Assembly (NCBI GenBank): GCA_011033025.1
Contig: WFMF01000383.1
Span: 1 to 64,000, forward strand
Direction: 5' to 3'
Origin: Beroe forskalii
Lineage: Eukaryota > Ctenophora > Nuda > Beroida > Beroidae
Length of the DNA: 64,000 nucleotides
The notes under the pieces were generated by a model, which saw only the letters and a program-made list of their open reading frames with translations, had not been told where the DNA came from and searched no databases. The position numbers were made by a program, and so were the translations under genes. Position 1 is the first letter of the stretch, and each line of letters opens with the position of its first letter. Below are positions 10,021 through 20,869 of the stretch, one piece after another.

Positions 10021-11060
10021 ACAGGTAGTGAGTACCTATTCACTCACTCCTAATCAGTGACTTACATTACATATGGGCTAATAAATTAGGTACAAAACTA
10101 ACGTAGGTAAATGAATGGTTGTTAAATTCCTGCAACGTATTAAAATTCTTTACACTTTTCTATTTATGTACAATAATATATTTTTCAAGTACATACTCTT
10201 ACCGGTTGAACGAGGTATCTCAACGCTTCTTGTCTTCTTTTCAGTTTCGGTGGAGCACCTTTCAGATTTTCATGTCATATTGAAGTATTGTCTTTGTTGA
10301 TTTATCATGTGCACTCATTCAAGTCCACATTGCAGATCCAAACTGCCATGATTCCTGTTCACATTGTAGTTGGTAAAATTTTTAGTCACAAAGAGTAAAT
10401 TAAAGTATCATTACATTCAAAATCAATCATATTTTCAAAAAATTCTTAAGCACGATCAGTGAATGGGATTCAATCAATCAAAAACAGTAATAGGATTCCT
10501 TGAAATGAGATTATAGAAACAATTGCACAAAGCTGAGTGCAATAATTCAGTTCATAATAAAAATAAAAGTAAAAATCTCTTCAGCACTAAAAATAGGGTA
10601 GTCAACAATTGAAATATAAATTGAGAAACATTATATCCAATCAAGTAAATTATACTGAAAAATGTGAAGTGTCACTGGCGTCAAAACGAAAATACAATAT
10701 AGCAATATGAGTAATTTTTGTCGAAGGATATTTTATGGACCTATAACATAGACCTAGGGATTGTATAATTGTTATTTGTCACTCCTTTTAATGCCCGCAG
10801 GTGAACTGGATTAACCATCCAGTACTAGGTGCCAATACAAGAGATTAACTTGTACCTTGTGTGATAATGAAACTGGAAAATGTAATGTTAAGTGTTACCA
10901 AAGCAAAAGGTGCAAGAGCTTGTCTGCTAAATTCAATTCAATTAAATTCAATTATAATTTTTTACAGCACAAAACTTGACATATATTTTTCTCTGGGTTA
11001 TAATGAAGAATCTGGCAGGCACCTAGTCAAATTTAAAATCTGTTAACGGGGCCTCCCATC
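10021..11060. other. Non-coding, ends in a dispersed repeat
   Basis: AT-rich with no supported coding exon. The last 130 bp (about 10930-11060), running from AATTCAATTATAATTTT to GTTAACGGGGCCTCCCAT, resembles 14420-14575. It is probably the end of a dispersed SINE-like or MITE-like repeat. Confidence 0.4.
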
Positions 11061-11064
11061 AAGG

Positions 11065-11252
11065 ACTATAAAATACATAGACACGGTGCGCGAAGGGATC
11101 TATTTCAGATAGAACCCGCGTAGCGGGTTCTATCTGATAGAATGATACGAGTGCGCGCAGCGCACGAGTTTTCATTCTTTGTGTAATCCCGAGACGAAGT
11201 CGAGGGGTTACACTTAAATAGACTCTGAGAGCACCGTGTCTATGTATTATAG
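11065..11252. mobile_element. Structured MITE-like element with cloverleaf-type inverted repeats
   Basis: An outer inverted repeat (ATACATAGACACGGTGC and GCACCGTGTCTATGTAT) encloses three consecutive hairpins: GAACCCGCGTAGCGGGTTC, then one around GTGCGCGCAGCGCAC, then one pairing TGTAATCCCGAGAC with TCGAGGGGTTACA. The fold is a closed stem with three arms. No protein is encoded. It sits at the left edge of the inverted-repeat unit 11249-12005. Confidence 0.65.
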
Positions 11253-12005
11253 ATGAGTCCGGGTTATTGCATGAGAGTCTAAAAACACATCTAATGGAAA
11301 TAACTGATAACACAATTGGCAGAACAAGCAATTCAGTTTTTCAAGAGATTCAGAGCTTTGATTGGTTGATTTTAAACTCTACAGAATTGACTTGAGGATG
11401 GCAGGAGAAGGATGGTTCATGAACAGAAATAAGTCTATGAATTAAACAGGAGTATGTTTCAAAGAGGACTGTTGTACGATAACAAATGCAACAACAAAAA
11501 CAATATCAATCAAAGAATCAAAACAACAAACACAATATCGACGAATATTAGGGCATTACGATAATCTGCAAGAGCATGCAAAGAGGTAAATTGACCTCTT
11601 CTCGCCGTGTTAACAAGTAAAGCAGAGCCAGAACGGCGAAACGAAACAGAAATTAGTGCAAAAACTGTGTGAGAGAATGAGAAACCGTTTGCTGAAGGAT
11701 ATTGCTCCGAAACCAGTGGCACGTGCGCGCGCGCAACACGTGACCTTGATTTGGTACAGTAACAGTGGCACGAGTGCGAGTCGTGGGACGGTAATTACAT
11801 GTTTAGAGATTCTCGTGGAAGGAAACATTTGGTATACATGTTGCGAGTAAGAGTGCGTGTTGTTTGAAAGGAGTACAATACACTGAAACTATGTGATAGA
11901 GACAGTGAATGTATTTGATAGAGGGATTATGCCAGCGTGTCTATCGCTCTATTTTTTATCCCCTCCCGCTGGCTAAATCCTCACGCAATAACCCGGACGA
12001 ATCTA
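11249..12005. mobile_element. About 750-bp non-autonomous DNA transposon with TCCGGGTTATTGC ends
   Basis: The left end TATAGATGAGTCCGGGTTAT and the right end, read on the other strand as TATAGATTCGTCCGGGTTAT, are inverted repeats of about 28 bp that continue into TTGCRTGAG. The interior has no transposase. A further copy of this end (TCCGGGATTATTGCGTGA) lies in a GPCR intron at 48285-48303. The flanking repeat was not resolved because the left end meets another element. Confidence 0.6.
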
Positions 12006-13278
12006 TAAATATAAGGATAAATAATCATATATATGCAAAGACGGTGGCATAGTTACCAAAAACCATCGCTGGGCATTCAGTGAATCAAGAAATCAGGGAA
12101 ATCAAGAAAATAGTAAGTTTCATTTCATTTATATCGAACATCTTGATCAATTCTGGTCTTCCGAATGCATATGCGAATTATACTTTTATTTCTTGGAACT
12201 ACAGTTCAAAAATGCTTTTATCGATATGTGATTTAAATTTCAAATAACTAAAATGAGCATATCATTGCTAAATGTTGCCCATTTGAGACAAATGTCACCA
12301 TTTTGACATAATGATCATACACAACCCACAGTGGTCATCGATTCTTGAAATTCAAAATGGACAATTCCAGCTTTATGCAACAAAAAACAGCATTTTGTGG
12401 TTTCAATGGGAGAAAACGATTTCAAATCAATGAAATTATGCTTTTCATTGCGAAACTACCTATGACTGAAGACCCAAGAGATAGGCGACCTTAGAATAAA
12501 TTAGCCAAATGTCACTACTGTTTCAGCTGTTTCAAGTTAGTTCGACAATTGGTAAATGGGCTCAAATCATAAAGGAAACTTGATGAAATTAATGGAGTTA
12601 TTCCGGATGTGAATGCAAAAGGTAGGTCAAAACGGGTCGAAATCTTATTTTTGTGCAACAAAATGAGTTTTTCATTCATTTACAGGCTCCCAAACATCAA
12701 GATTGGACTGATTTTGATAACCAGCCTGATCTAACATGCTTTATGAATATTTGAATACTTTTTTGAGAAATAATTAGAACCTATAGCTTGCTCAAGAGTG
12801 AATATTAAGTACCAACCTATAAAACTATAAAAATCCAAAATGACATCAGCAAATCGCTTGAAAGAACGGTAGGTAGGTACAAATCCTAACAACTTTTGTC
12901 ATGTATGATGTAGGTACTTAGGTAATCTTTATGCTTTTATGCTCTAATCTGCTAATCTGACAAATAAATCTGTTGACCACAACACTAGGGTGAATTAGAT
13001 CCATAATGGATAAGGGGATTTATCTTCAGGGGGAATGTAGGTACCAGGAAACGCAGCAGTCTGTATGGTAATCAAAGCATCGAAGTATGAGTAACAATTA
13101 ATTGAATTGATGGTGAAAGTTAGAATACTCCCAGACCTTATTAAGTGATGATATCATCATTACATTACCCCAATTTTTTTACAAAATCTACAATGCATTA
13201 GAATTGGTTTACACGTATGTGTGCTCATCAGTCGAAAGCACCTTGGCAAATGTGCAATAAAAAAGGTAGCATAAGGGT
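12006..13278. other. Non-coding stretch
   Basis: AT-rich sequence with no supported exon, RNA gene or repeat array on either strand. Confidence 0.45.
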
Positions 13279-13286
13279 GAAATCGA

Positions 13287-14137
13287 GGTAAAAGTGTCAC
13301 AAGAGTTGTGATTTTAGTCCAATGGATCCATTGGATCCATCATGTCCAATGGACATGTCCAATGGACGTCCATTGGACGTCCAATGGACATCCATTGAAC
13401 ATGATGTCCATCGGTAAAAATGTCCAATGGTGTTCAATGGATCCATTGAATCCATTTTTGATGTTCAATGGATGTTCAATGGATCCAATGGATGTTCAAT
13501 GGATCCATCTAGTGGATGGATTGACACAATCACCAAACATGGTTTGGTAGATGGACATCAGACTGGTATTTTTTTGTTCATTGGATCCATTGTGTCCATT
13601 GGATCCAATGGATCCACAGTCCATTGAACACCATTGGACATGTCCATTGATCCATTGGATCCATTACACAATGTGTCCATTGGATCCAATGGATCCATTT
13701 TGTCCATTGGACACAATGGATCCATTGGACACAATGGATCCAATGGACACAATGTAATGATCCAATGGCATGTTCAATGGTGTTCAATGGACACAATGGA
13801 TCCATTGGATCCAATGGACAATAATGGATCCATTGAACAAAAATACCAGACTGATGTCCATCTACCAAAACCATGTTTGGTGATTGTGTCCATTGATCCA
13901 CTCAGATGGATCCATTGAACATCCATTGATCCATTGAACATGTCCATTGAACATCAAAATGGGATCCAATGGATCCATCGGATCCATTGAACACCATTGG
14001 ACATTTTTACCGATGGACATCATGTTCAATGGATGTCCATTGGATGTCCAATGGACGTCCATTGGACATGTCCATTGGACATGATGGATCCAATGGATCC
14101 ATTGGACAAAAATCACAACTCTTGTGACACTTTTACC
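13287..14137. mobile_element. 851-bp foldback element made of TCCATTGGA/TCCAATGGA units
   Basis: The ends GGTAAAAGTGTCACAAGAGT and its complement are terminal inverted repeats. From them each half, about 400 bp, mirrors the other almost completely. The interior is built from short palindromic words (TCCATTGGA, TCCAATGGA, GGATCC). The element is flanked by an 8-bp direct repeat, GAAATCGA, at 13279-13286 and 14138-14145. That target-site length is typical of hAT or P-type transposases. No transposase is encoded. The Asp-Pro-Met-rich open frames here are translations of the repeat. Confidence 0.88.
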
Positions 14138-14145
14138 GAAATCGA

Positions 14146-15130
14146 ATAGCTGAATAGGTAGGTACAAGTTTCTACGCCTATTCAACTTAACCTTAAAGCC
14201 TTAAAAGGTTAAAACTTGCTTCATGAGTCTGAAATAAAATTGCAGCTTATAGCAGCCTGAAATCATAGCTTGCCAGGTCATAATATTACTTGATTAGATC
14301 CTGATCCTGAAAGATAAATGAAATCAAAATCACGTCATAACTTCATTTGCAGCTCAGAATTGAAGAGACTTCTAAACAATGACAAAGGTTCAAACTCCTT
14401 CCGTATCATAAAAATGAAATATGAATTTGAATTTGAATTTGAATATAATTTTACAGCACAATTACAATATACATTTTTTTCAATAATTTATATAAAGGAA
14501 CGTCTCGGTTGTGCTGAGGGACAGCACTTAGTCAATCATCAAGACTGTTAACAAGGCCACCCATTAGGGAAATAAATATAATATATCAAATAATATGCTG
14601 AAATAAATTGGTTAGTTATAGGGTTAAGTAGCATATATCATGTCCAGACGAATTTCACAACACCCAGACAAACAAAAAATGAGTATAAGTGACAGTTTAA
14701 TTTGACTTCTCCATTTACTTTAAAGCAAGTAAAGAAACAGAATACAAATCAATATTCAATCTACATCTATATTGATTGAAAACGCAATTCTGTAGGTACT
14801 TGTCAATTTCCAATAATTTGAATTGAATCATACCCACTCTCATTGGAACCAGCACATAAATTTCCAAAATGAATGATTTATGGGACCGATGACTGATGAC
14901 AATCCATCCAATATAAATAACATGAGTAAATTAAGATAGTTTAAGTTATAAAAGCATGAACTAACAGATATCTGCATGAAATGAATGATCTAAATTGATT
15001 ATTGAAAACAACCTCAAGAAAAGGCACATAAAATACTTGAACGATATTGATAGCACATCACAGCTCGGTGTTCAGTGAGGAGTGAATACTGGATAATGAT
15101 TGGTCAAACTCAATCTTTGATCCAACCCGA
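14146..15130. other. Non-coding, with a dispersed repeat at 14420-14580
   Basis: Positions 14420-14580, from a GAATTTGAATTTG run to GACTGTTAACAAGGCCACCC, resemble 10930-11060. The rest is AT-rich without supported features. Confidence 0.4.
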
Positions 15131-15139
15131 ATCCTGAAA

Positions 15140-15425
15140 ATGAAGAAATCAGTCAAATGTAAAAACGAACAAATCAACGGAGCGCGCGGCGTATAAACGC
15201 TTCAAAATAGGGGGTAAATTTGACCCCGTAAATACCGGGGTCAAATTTGCTCCGATGCCCCTGAATTTATAGCCCTGTTCTGGGGAAGCGCGCCGCGCAA
15301 CGCAGACAGGGATATACGTGTTTAGCAATGAGGAAGCGCGCCGCGCAACGCAGACAGGGATATACGTGTTTAGCAATACAACAAGTCAGAAACAAGGGAC
15401 GGACACCCCCCGTCTGACCGTCGAA
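15140..15425. repeat. GC-rich repeat cluster with duplicated ATACGTGTTTAGCAA units
   Basis: Two adjacent copies of a 53-bp block ending in CAGGGATATACGTGTTTAGC (15290-15325 and 15345-15375) follow a short palindrome around TTTGACCCCGTAAATACCGG. The blocks belong to the family clustered at 41470-42060. Confidence 0.6.
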
Positions 15426-15567
15426 CCACACGAAGATTCCGAACTCCGAAGACGGAATAAAAAATTTCCGAAATTGTCAGTAGATTAATGTGGTTGTGTG
15501 AAATGGTTCGATTCATATTCATCCATTCATTTTATTGCAAAGTTTTACTGATTCATTGTTTTGCCTG

Positions 15568-15690
15568 GTCGTAGGATGTTACCCTACCCTCGCGCGCGCG
15601 GCGCAACGTTCCACATTTGGACGTCACTTTGCGCCTTCCAACAACAAGTCAGAAGAAAGGGACGGACATCGCCCGTCGATAAAGATGGAG
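15568..15690 (-). repeat. About 120-bp dispersed GC-rich repeat, copy 2 (inverted)
   Basis: Reverse-complement copy of 5825-5950, sharing the GTAGGATGTTACCCTACCCT block and the GGACGGACATCGCCCGTCG end. Confidence 0.6.
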
Positions 15691-15842
15691 GAACTTATAA
15701 TTGATATTATAACATACAAGGGTTAATTTTTTTCAAGTCAGAACTTGCCATTTTTTCTAATCTCATTCATTCCTGCAATTAGAGGACATGTGTTGCTAGT
15801 TTTTAGCAATTGTTTTGTGAAATGAGTGTTGATGTCAAATTT

Positions 15843-15896
15843 CCTAAGCCCGCATAGGTGTGCGTACGCAGACAGGGATATACGTGTTTAGCAAAT
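15843..15896 (+). repeat. Minimal copy of the CCTAAGCCCGCATAGG...TTTAGCAA repeat
   Basis: A 50-bp unit in which the left motif CCTAAGCCCGCATAGGTGTG joins, through TACGC, to the right motif CAGACAGGGATATACGTGTT. In the cluster at 41470-42060 the same two motifs are separated by variable GC-rich cores. A left-end fragment lies at 47162-47190. Confidence 0.65.
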
Positions 15897-15899
15897 GTC

Positions 15900-16500
15900 A
15901 AATCAAAATTTTTTATCTTTATCTTTATCTTTATCTTTGTTTTTAAACTTTTTAAACTTAATTACATTTTATTAATTTATGTTATGATTTTAATGGACAA
16001 GTAAGTGTAGCAGTTTTTAAATTTTGTTCTTTGGGCTCACAATAAGGAGCAGGTTATACTGTGTGTATAACTAAGTAGAATTATTAATTAATTAATTATT
16101 AGTTTCTAGGTTTTATGTATTTCATTTTACTTGTCTATTCAAAGTGACATTTAAGCAGGACACAAAAGCAGTGTCCCTAATTTTCAATTGATTATTATTA
16201 TTAGTATGTATCTTCTTTGTAGAACAAATACTGTCATCTTTGTAGTTTATATATAAGGAAGCAATTAATTAATTTTCAATAGTAGTTGCAGGCACAATTC
16301 TTTTTACTGATGAGTTCATGGAGGTTACAATCTAAATGATGGTGGTCTTTAAAAGAGCACCATCATTGTACCAGTACAAAAGATAGTTCTGATTCAAACA
16401 TTCGTCTCATTAATAAACTATAATTCAATGACCCTTGATCTATGAAGTCATTTCTATACTTCTACAGTTAAATTGATTATTAACCAGCCAAATCAAATTT
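15900..16500. other. PRDX4 upstream region
   Basis: AT-rich sequence upstream of the PRDX4 start codon. It begins with a (TTTATC)n microsatellite at 15911-15938. No clear TATA box or other core promoter element stands out. Confidence 0.4.
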
Positions 16501-16504
16501 GAGC

Positions 16505-19500
16505 ATGCTTCATCTACTTCTTCTTGCTGTCATTGGAATATCCGATGCTTCAGAAGAAGCATGTCCTATGAATGGCATTTTTGGATATGGACCCAAGGTA
16601 TATTATTAATTCTATCAATTTCCATATTCCAGAGCTTATGCTTTCAATGTTTTTGTAGAATTGAATTAGCATTTATTAACTATAACAGGGGTATGTCAAA
16701 CTCTTGCATGCACAGCTTTTTCATATGCCACTTAATCCTGTGCTGCTCACTGCCTCTAATTATCAGCCAGTGAGCCTAGCATGATTATGCCGCGCATGAA
16801 GAAGCTGCACACATAGGAGTTTGATAGGACACCTTAAGTTGAGACCTTTTATGTAATATTCTAACCCATAGCCATGGTGTCTCAACCTTTTGAGGCATGG
16901 CATATTACCCTACACTTGGGTGCTTTTTTAATGTGCGTTGCATTGAAAGTACTTAGGGATTGTTCACATATTAGGTGAGGAAAAACAAGAACAACAACTA
17001 AAAAGGGGGAGGGGGGTTCAATATGATTACTTAACATGTTTTTTTAACAAATACAACTACTGTCAACTTGATTGCGAGGGAGGAGGGGGGTAAAATCAGC
17101 CAAAAATTGATAACATAATATGTGAATGGTCCCTAAGCACACTATCACACACAGCAAAAAGCATGCCATGCCTCAAAATGTCGAGTCACCTGGGTTACAC
17201 TGACCCTCAACCTAACTAAGAAGGGCAGAAAATATATATGCAGAAAAAAAATGTTTGGCACATATTTAAGGGGGAAAACAACAACAACCAAAAAACTACT
17301 TTTCTGATTGTTAGATTAGTTTTTTTTGCCTCCATCCCCCGCCCTGACTACAGCTTCGTAGTTGACCCTAATGTTCCCTGAATAAAAGTACTTTTCATCA
17401 ACTAAATCCAATTCTGGATATCCCTGCATAAAGTCAGTGATAGCATCCCTTGCCCCATTGTAGTCATTGTAAATCCCTAGTCTTTACAAAATATGTTACA
17501 TCTTTGTTAAGATTTAATTTTGATAATATTCAAAGTGTAATCCTTCAGGTATATGAGCATGCTCTTGGTGTTGTCAAAGCTAGGATAAGCAAACCTGCTC
17601 CTGATTTTACAGCTGCTGCTGTTGTGAAAGGGAAATTTGAAGATGTCACCCTCTCATCATTCAAAGGTTTGGTTTTATCATAAGCATCATAATATTTTGT
17701 GAACTAATATGGATATACTTTGTTATAATGAGTTGAAGTTTGAATTATCATTATGAGTATAACCTATTTGAATGAATTGGGGGCTCAAAATGCTTATGTC
17801 TTTGTACATTGTTAGGAATATTGTAAGAACTTATTCTGGTGACTATTTGAATTGTTACATGATTACTTCAAAGGCAAGTATGTTGTCCTATTCTTCTACC
17901 CTCTCGACTTTACTTTTGTCTGTCCCACCGAGATCATTGCTTTCAATGATAGGGTGTCGGAGTTTAAAGCTATCAATACAGAGGTTTGATAATAATAACT
18001 TCTTTCTTGCTAATTTGAAATATTATCTCGATTTGTAGAATGAATGGATTTAATGTTATTTTTCAGAACAACTATTCTAAAGCAACGTACAGATCTGATA
18101 TTACAGGTTATTGCTGCTTCCGTTGACTCGAAGTTCACTCATCTAGCCTGGATCAAGACACCTAGAGAAAAAGGTAAATTTCATAGTTCTTATCAAATCA
18201 CTAATTCTCAGTTGGCAGCTCCCATTAGTGATTGACCTATGTACTTTGCTGTTCACCTTGTTGATGGTTGTGTAACATAGACTTCCTCATCCTAAACTGC
18301 TATCCACAAAAGTGAATTGAAGAGTTGTTCCTTGTCTGGGTGGAATCTTCTCAGATGCATATTTTCAAGTTTCTCCACAAATGAAATGGCACTTTGTTTC
18401 CAGGAGGTCTTGGTGACATGAAAATACCTATCATCTCTGATCTGACTCGCCAGATCTCACGTGATTACGGGGTTCTGTTGGAAGATGAGGGACACACTTT
18501 AAGAGGCCTCTTCATTATTGATGATAGGGGTAAGCAGTTACTAATTTAGTTAATTAATGAGTTAAGAGGCCTCTTCATTATTGATGATAGGGGTAAGCAG
18601 TTACTTATTTAGTTACTTATTTAGTAGCGCGAAAGCTTGTGAGAAATCATAATCCTCTCTTCATTCTATAGTGAAACCAGTAGAAATTTGATATAATTTA
18701 AATTCTATTCAAAGTACCTTGTCAGCTTATAAGATTTTTCCCAAATTCTTCCAGGTATTCTGAGACAGATAACTATGAATGATCTGCCAGTGGGACGTAG
18801 TGTCGATGAAACGTTGAGATTGGTGCCACTTCCTAAAATCTAATCTTTTTCAAACATTTGGGGACAGAGGGAGGGAAATTTTCGCGACTGATATTATGAA
18901 GAGCAATTCGGCCACTATACAGAAATTACAGTAGTTCTATTGCAACTAGGGACCTGCTATTCACATATCCTATTCCTCACCTTCCCTACCACGATCTCTG
19001 CTAACCCTCCTCAATGCCTTTTTGTAAAAGGCTTGTTTGTTTGAAAACCCGCATGGGGCACCACTAAGGGCTTTGAAAAGAAAAATAATTTATAAAACAT
19101 GCGTAACATAAAATCCCTTTACTGGGCACAGCACACCAAAAATGATTCTTAAAGAGATTTTAACTCTACGTGATCAATGTTAATTTCTTAATGATCGTGA
19201 AGACTACCAAGTCTTGTGTACTCACACCAAGAAACTAAAAAGAAATACAGACTCAGTCAATCAAATTCAAAATCAAAATATGACACCGAGCGAGTCTCCT
19301 GCTGATTATCACATAGTACAGGTGTCACTATGTTGTACTCCTTTGAACACTACATACTCGCCCGTTTCTTATGTAGTGTCTCTTTTCCTTGTCCTCTTCT
19401 GACAAGCGTTTTACCTCCTTCACCAGCTCCCTCCGCTGTTCTCTTTCCTCTGGAGATCTGTCCGAGTTGATGAACACTTTCTTGTACTTATCTAAGAAAG

Positions 19501-20546
19501 CAAGTTTCCTTGACTTGACAAGTATCAGGTCCGCAACTGTGGACGAAGCTGTAGTAACCTTCACAGGCCTTGCAGTTCCGCCGCTGGGTTTCCTCTGTCC
19601 AACACGACAAGCTTCAACACGGGGTTTCTCTCCCAATGACTGAAGAATCTCGTTCACCTTGTTACCCAAATCTTCTTCAGTTTCTTCTTCGAGGCCGAAG
19701 ATCATCACATTCTTGGCACGATCTTCTCCCTGAACGACATCTTGAACAACCTTCTTCAGTACTGTCTGGCTGACAGGCTTCTCCTTCACACTGCCTTGAA
19801 CTGCTGCGCTGTAGGATTTGATCTCTTCCTTCACTGTGCTCGACACTGACGTCTCGACAGTAGTTCTGATACTGTCCATCTGCTGGTCTTTCACTGACAA
19901 TAGTTCTGACTGAAGCTTGATGATAGTCTTCTGAGCCTCGATCAGCTCTGCTCCAACACTGTGAGACGTGTTCTTGTAGTCCGTCATGTGCCGCACAAGA
20001 CTGCTGATCAGGCACACGGATTCACGCAACAGTATTGCGGTTTCGTCCTGCCTCGCATTCAATACAATAGCCGTGGTCAGCTGTCCCGTGCTGGTGATCC
20101 CTAGTCCGTTGAAGGCTTTATCGAGGAATGAAACACAATTATTCTTTACCAATGCTTGCATTTCTTTGTGCTGGGCATCTTTTGTACTTGTACACATAGC
20201 CACACAGTAAACAGTGTTAATCTTGCTATATCAAACGTGCTGATAAGCGTACTGATAAGAGAGCATTAATAAGCAACGAATGTAAAAGTGATATACTGCA
20301 ACTTGAAAGTGATATACTGCATTGGGGAGGGAAAACATTTCAATTGTTGAGCATTTGATTTATTTTGAGTATTTTGATTTAAAACATTTCCTTGTGTTGA
20401 GATTGGTGCAGGCGTTCCAGTACACAGACCAGCATGGGGAAGTGTGCCCGGCTAACTGGACCCCAGGTCAGGACACCATGAAACCTGACCCTGACGGTAA
20501 ACTGGAGTACTTCACCAAGCACTGCAGTGACAAGAAGGAGCTGTAA
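16505..20546 (+). CDS. PRDX4: Peroxiredoxin-4 (secreted/ER 2-Cys peroxiredoxin), seven exons
   Basis: Thiol peroxidase that reduces H2O2 and, in the ER, feeds oxidising power to protein disulfide formation. Exons: 16505-16597, 17549-17666, 17874-17983, 18107-18173, 18404-18529, 18755-about 18822, 20412-20546; phases agree throughout. Exon 1 encodes a signal peptide ([15 protein letters not shown]) and an extra Cys (EEACPMN), the mark of PRDX4 against cytosolic PRDX1/2. The peroxidatic Cys is in FTFVCPTE (exon 3) and the resolving Cys in HGEVCPANW (exon 7). GGLG (exons 4-5) and the C-terminal EYF motif mark a form sensitive to over-oxidation. The last intron is odd: the coding words GTTGAGATTGGTGC occur at both ends, and neither GT-AG choice I tried keeps the full DETLRLVQAF; each loses two residues. 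The mature product is about 238-240 residues. Confidence 0.93.
16952..17137. mobile_element. About 186-bp MITE in PRDX4 intron 1
   Basis: Ends CTTAGGGATTGTTCACATAT and, on the other strand, CTTAGGGACCATTCACATAT form inverted repeats of about 21 bp. The interior holds two G-rich tracts. A related end, CTTAGGGATTGTTCACATAA, occurs at 40550. No coding capacity. Confidence 0.7.
18500..18625 (+). repeat. 63-bp tandem duplication spanning the PRDX4 exon 5 donor
   Basis: The end of exon 5 (encoding [10 protein letters not shown]) together with its GGTAAGCAGTTACT donor is repeated once, 63 bp downstream, in intron 5. The second copy keeps an intact donor sequence but has no acceptor of its own. Confidence 0.85.
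19328..20203 (-). CDS. LINE ORF1 (coiled coil + RRM-like nucleic-acid binding) inside PRDX4 intron 6
   Basis: 291 codons, intact, antisense to PRDX4. The N-terminal half is helical with heptad-like stretches ([20 protein letters not shown]). Then come [45 protein letters not shown] and [20 protein letters not shown], the usual order of the RRM-like and C-terminal domains of LINE ORF1 proteins in marine invertebrates. Such proteins coat element RNA. No endonuclease or reverse transcriptase follows in this orientation (19327 leftward), so the insertion is incomplete. It is a different LINE family from the one at 553-4113. Confidence 0.8.
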   Translation of the reverse strand: MAMCTSTKDAQHKEMQALVKNNCVSFLDKAFNGLGITSTGQLTTAIVLNARQDETAILLRESVCLISSLVRHMTDYKNTSHSVGAELIEAQKTIIKLQSELLSVKDQQMDSIRTTVETSVSSTVKEEIKSYSAAVQGSVKEKPVSQTVLKKVVQDVVQGEDRAKNVMIFGLEEETEEDLGNKVNEILQSLGEKPRVEACRVGQRKPSGGTARPVKVTTASSTVADLILVKSRKLAFLDKYKKVFINSDRSPEEREQRRELVKEVKRLSEEDKEKRHYIRNGRVCSVQRSTT

Positions 20547-20548
20547 TG

Positions 20549-20690
20549 TACTGCAGTGACAAGAAGGAGCTGTAATGCAGTGGAAATGTAGTGAAATGAT
20601 GTCCTCATGATGTCCTCATAATGTCCTCAATCCTCATGATGTCCTCATGATGTCCTCATGATGTCCTCATGATGTCCTCATTAGTCTCAT
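20549..20690 (+). repeat. PRDX4 stop-codon duplication and an 11-bp repeat in the 3' UTR
   Basis: The last coding words and stop (ACTGCAGTGACAAGAAGGAG then CTGTAATG) are repeated immediately after the real stop, offset by about 30 bp. From about 20598, TGATGTCCTCA is repeated some seven times. Neither changes the protein. Confidence 0.8.
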
Positions 20691-20869
20691 ACTCAATATC
20701 CTTCACCTCCAACCTTATAAACTTCTCAACAACTCGGTTAATCAATCATTTCCCAATTTTCAAGTCATGATGAAATTCCAAATTGCTGCTTATTGCCAAT
20801 CACCTTTATAAGGCATACTATTATTTTAATCTTCGAAACACATTACAGAGTAGTGGCACTCTTATATCT

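Noticed and set aside
13308-14185. Several Asp-Pro-Met or Trp-Ile-His rich open frames
   Set aside because: All lie in the foldback element and reflect its TCCATTGGA words, appearing on both strands.
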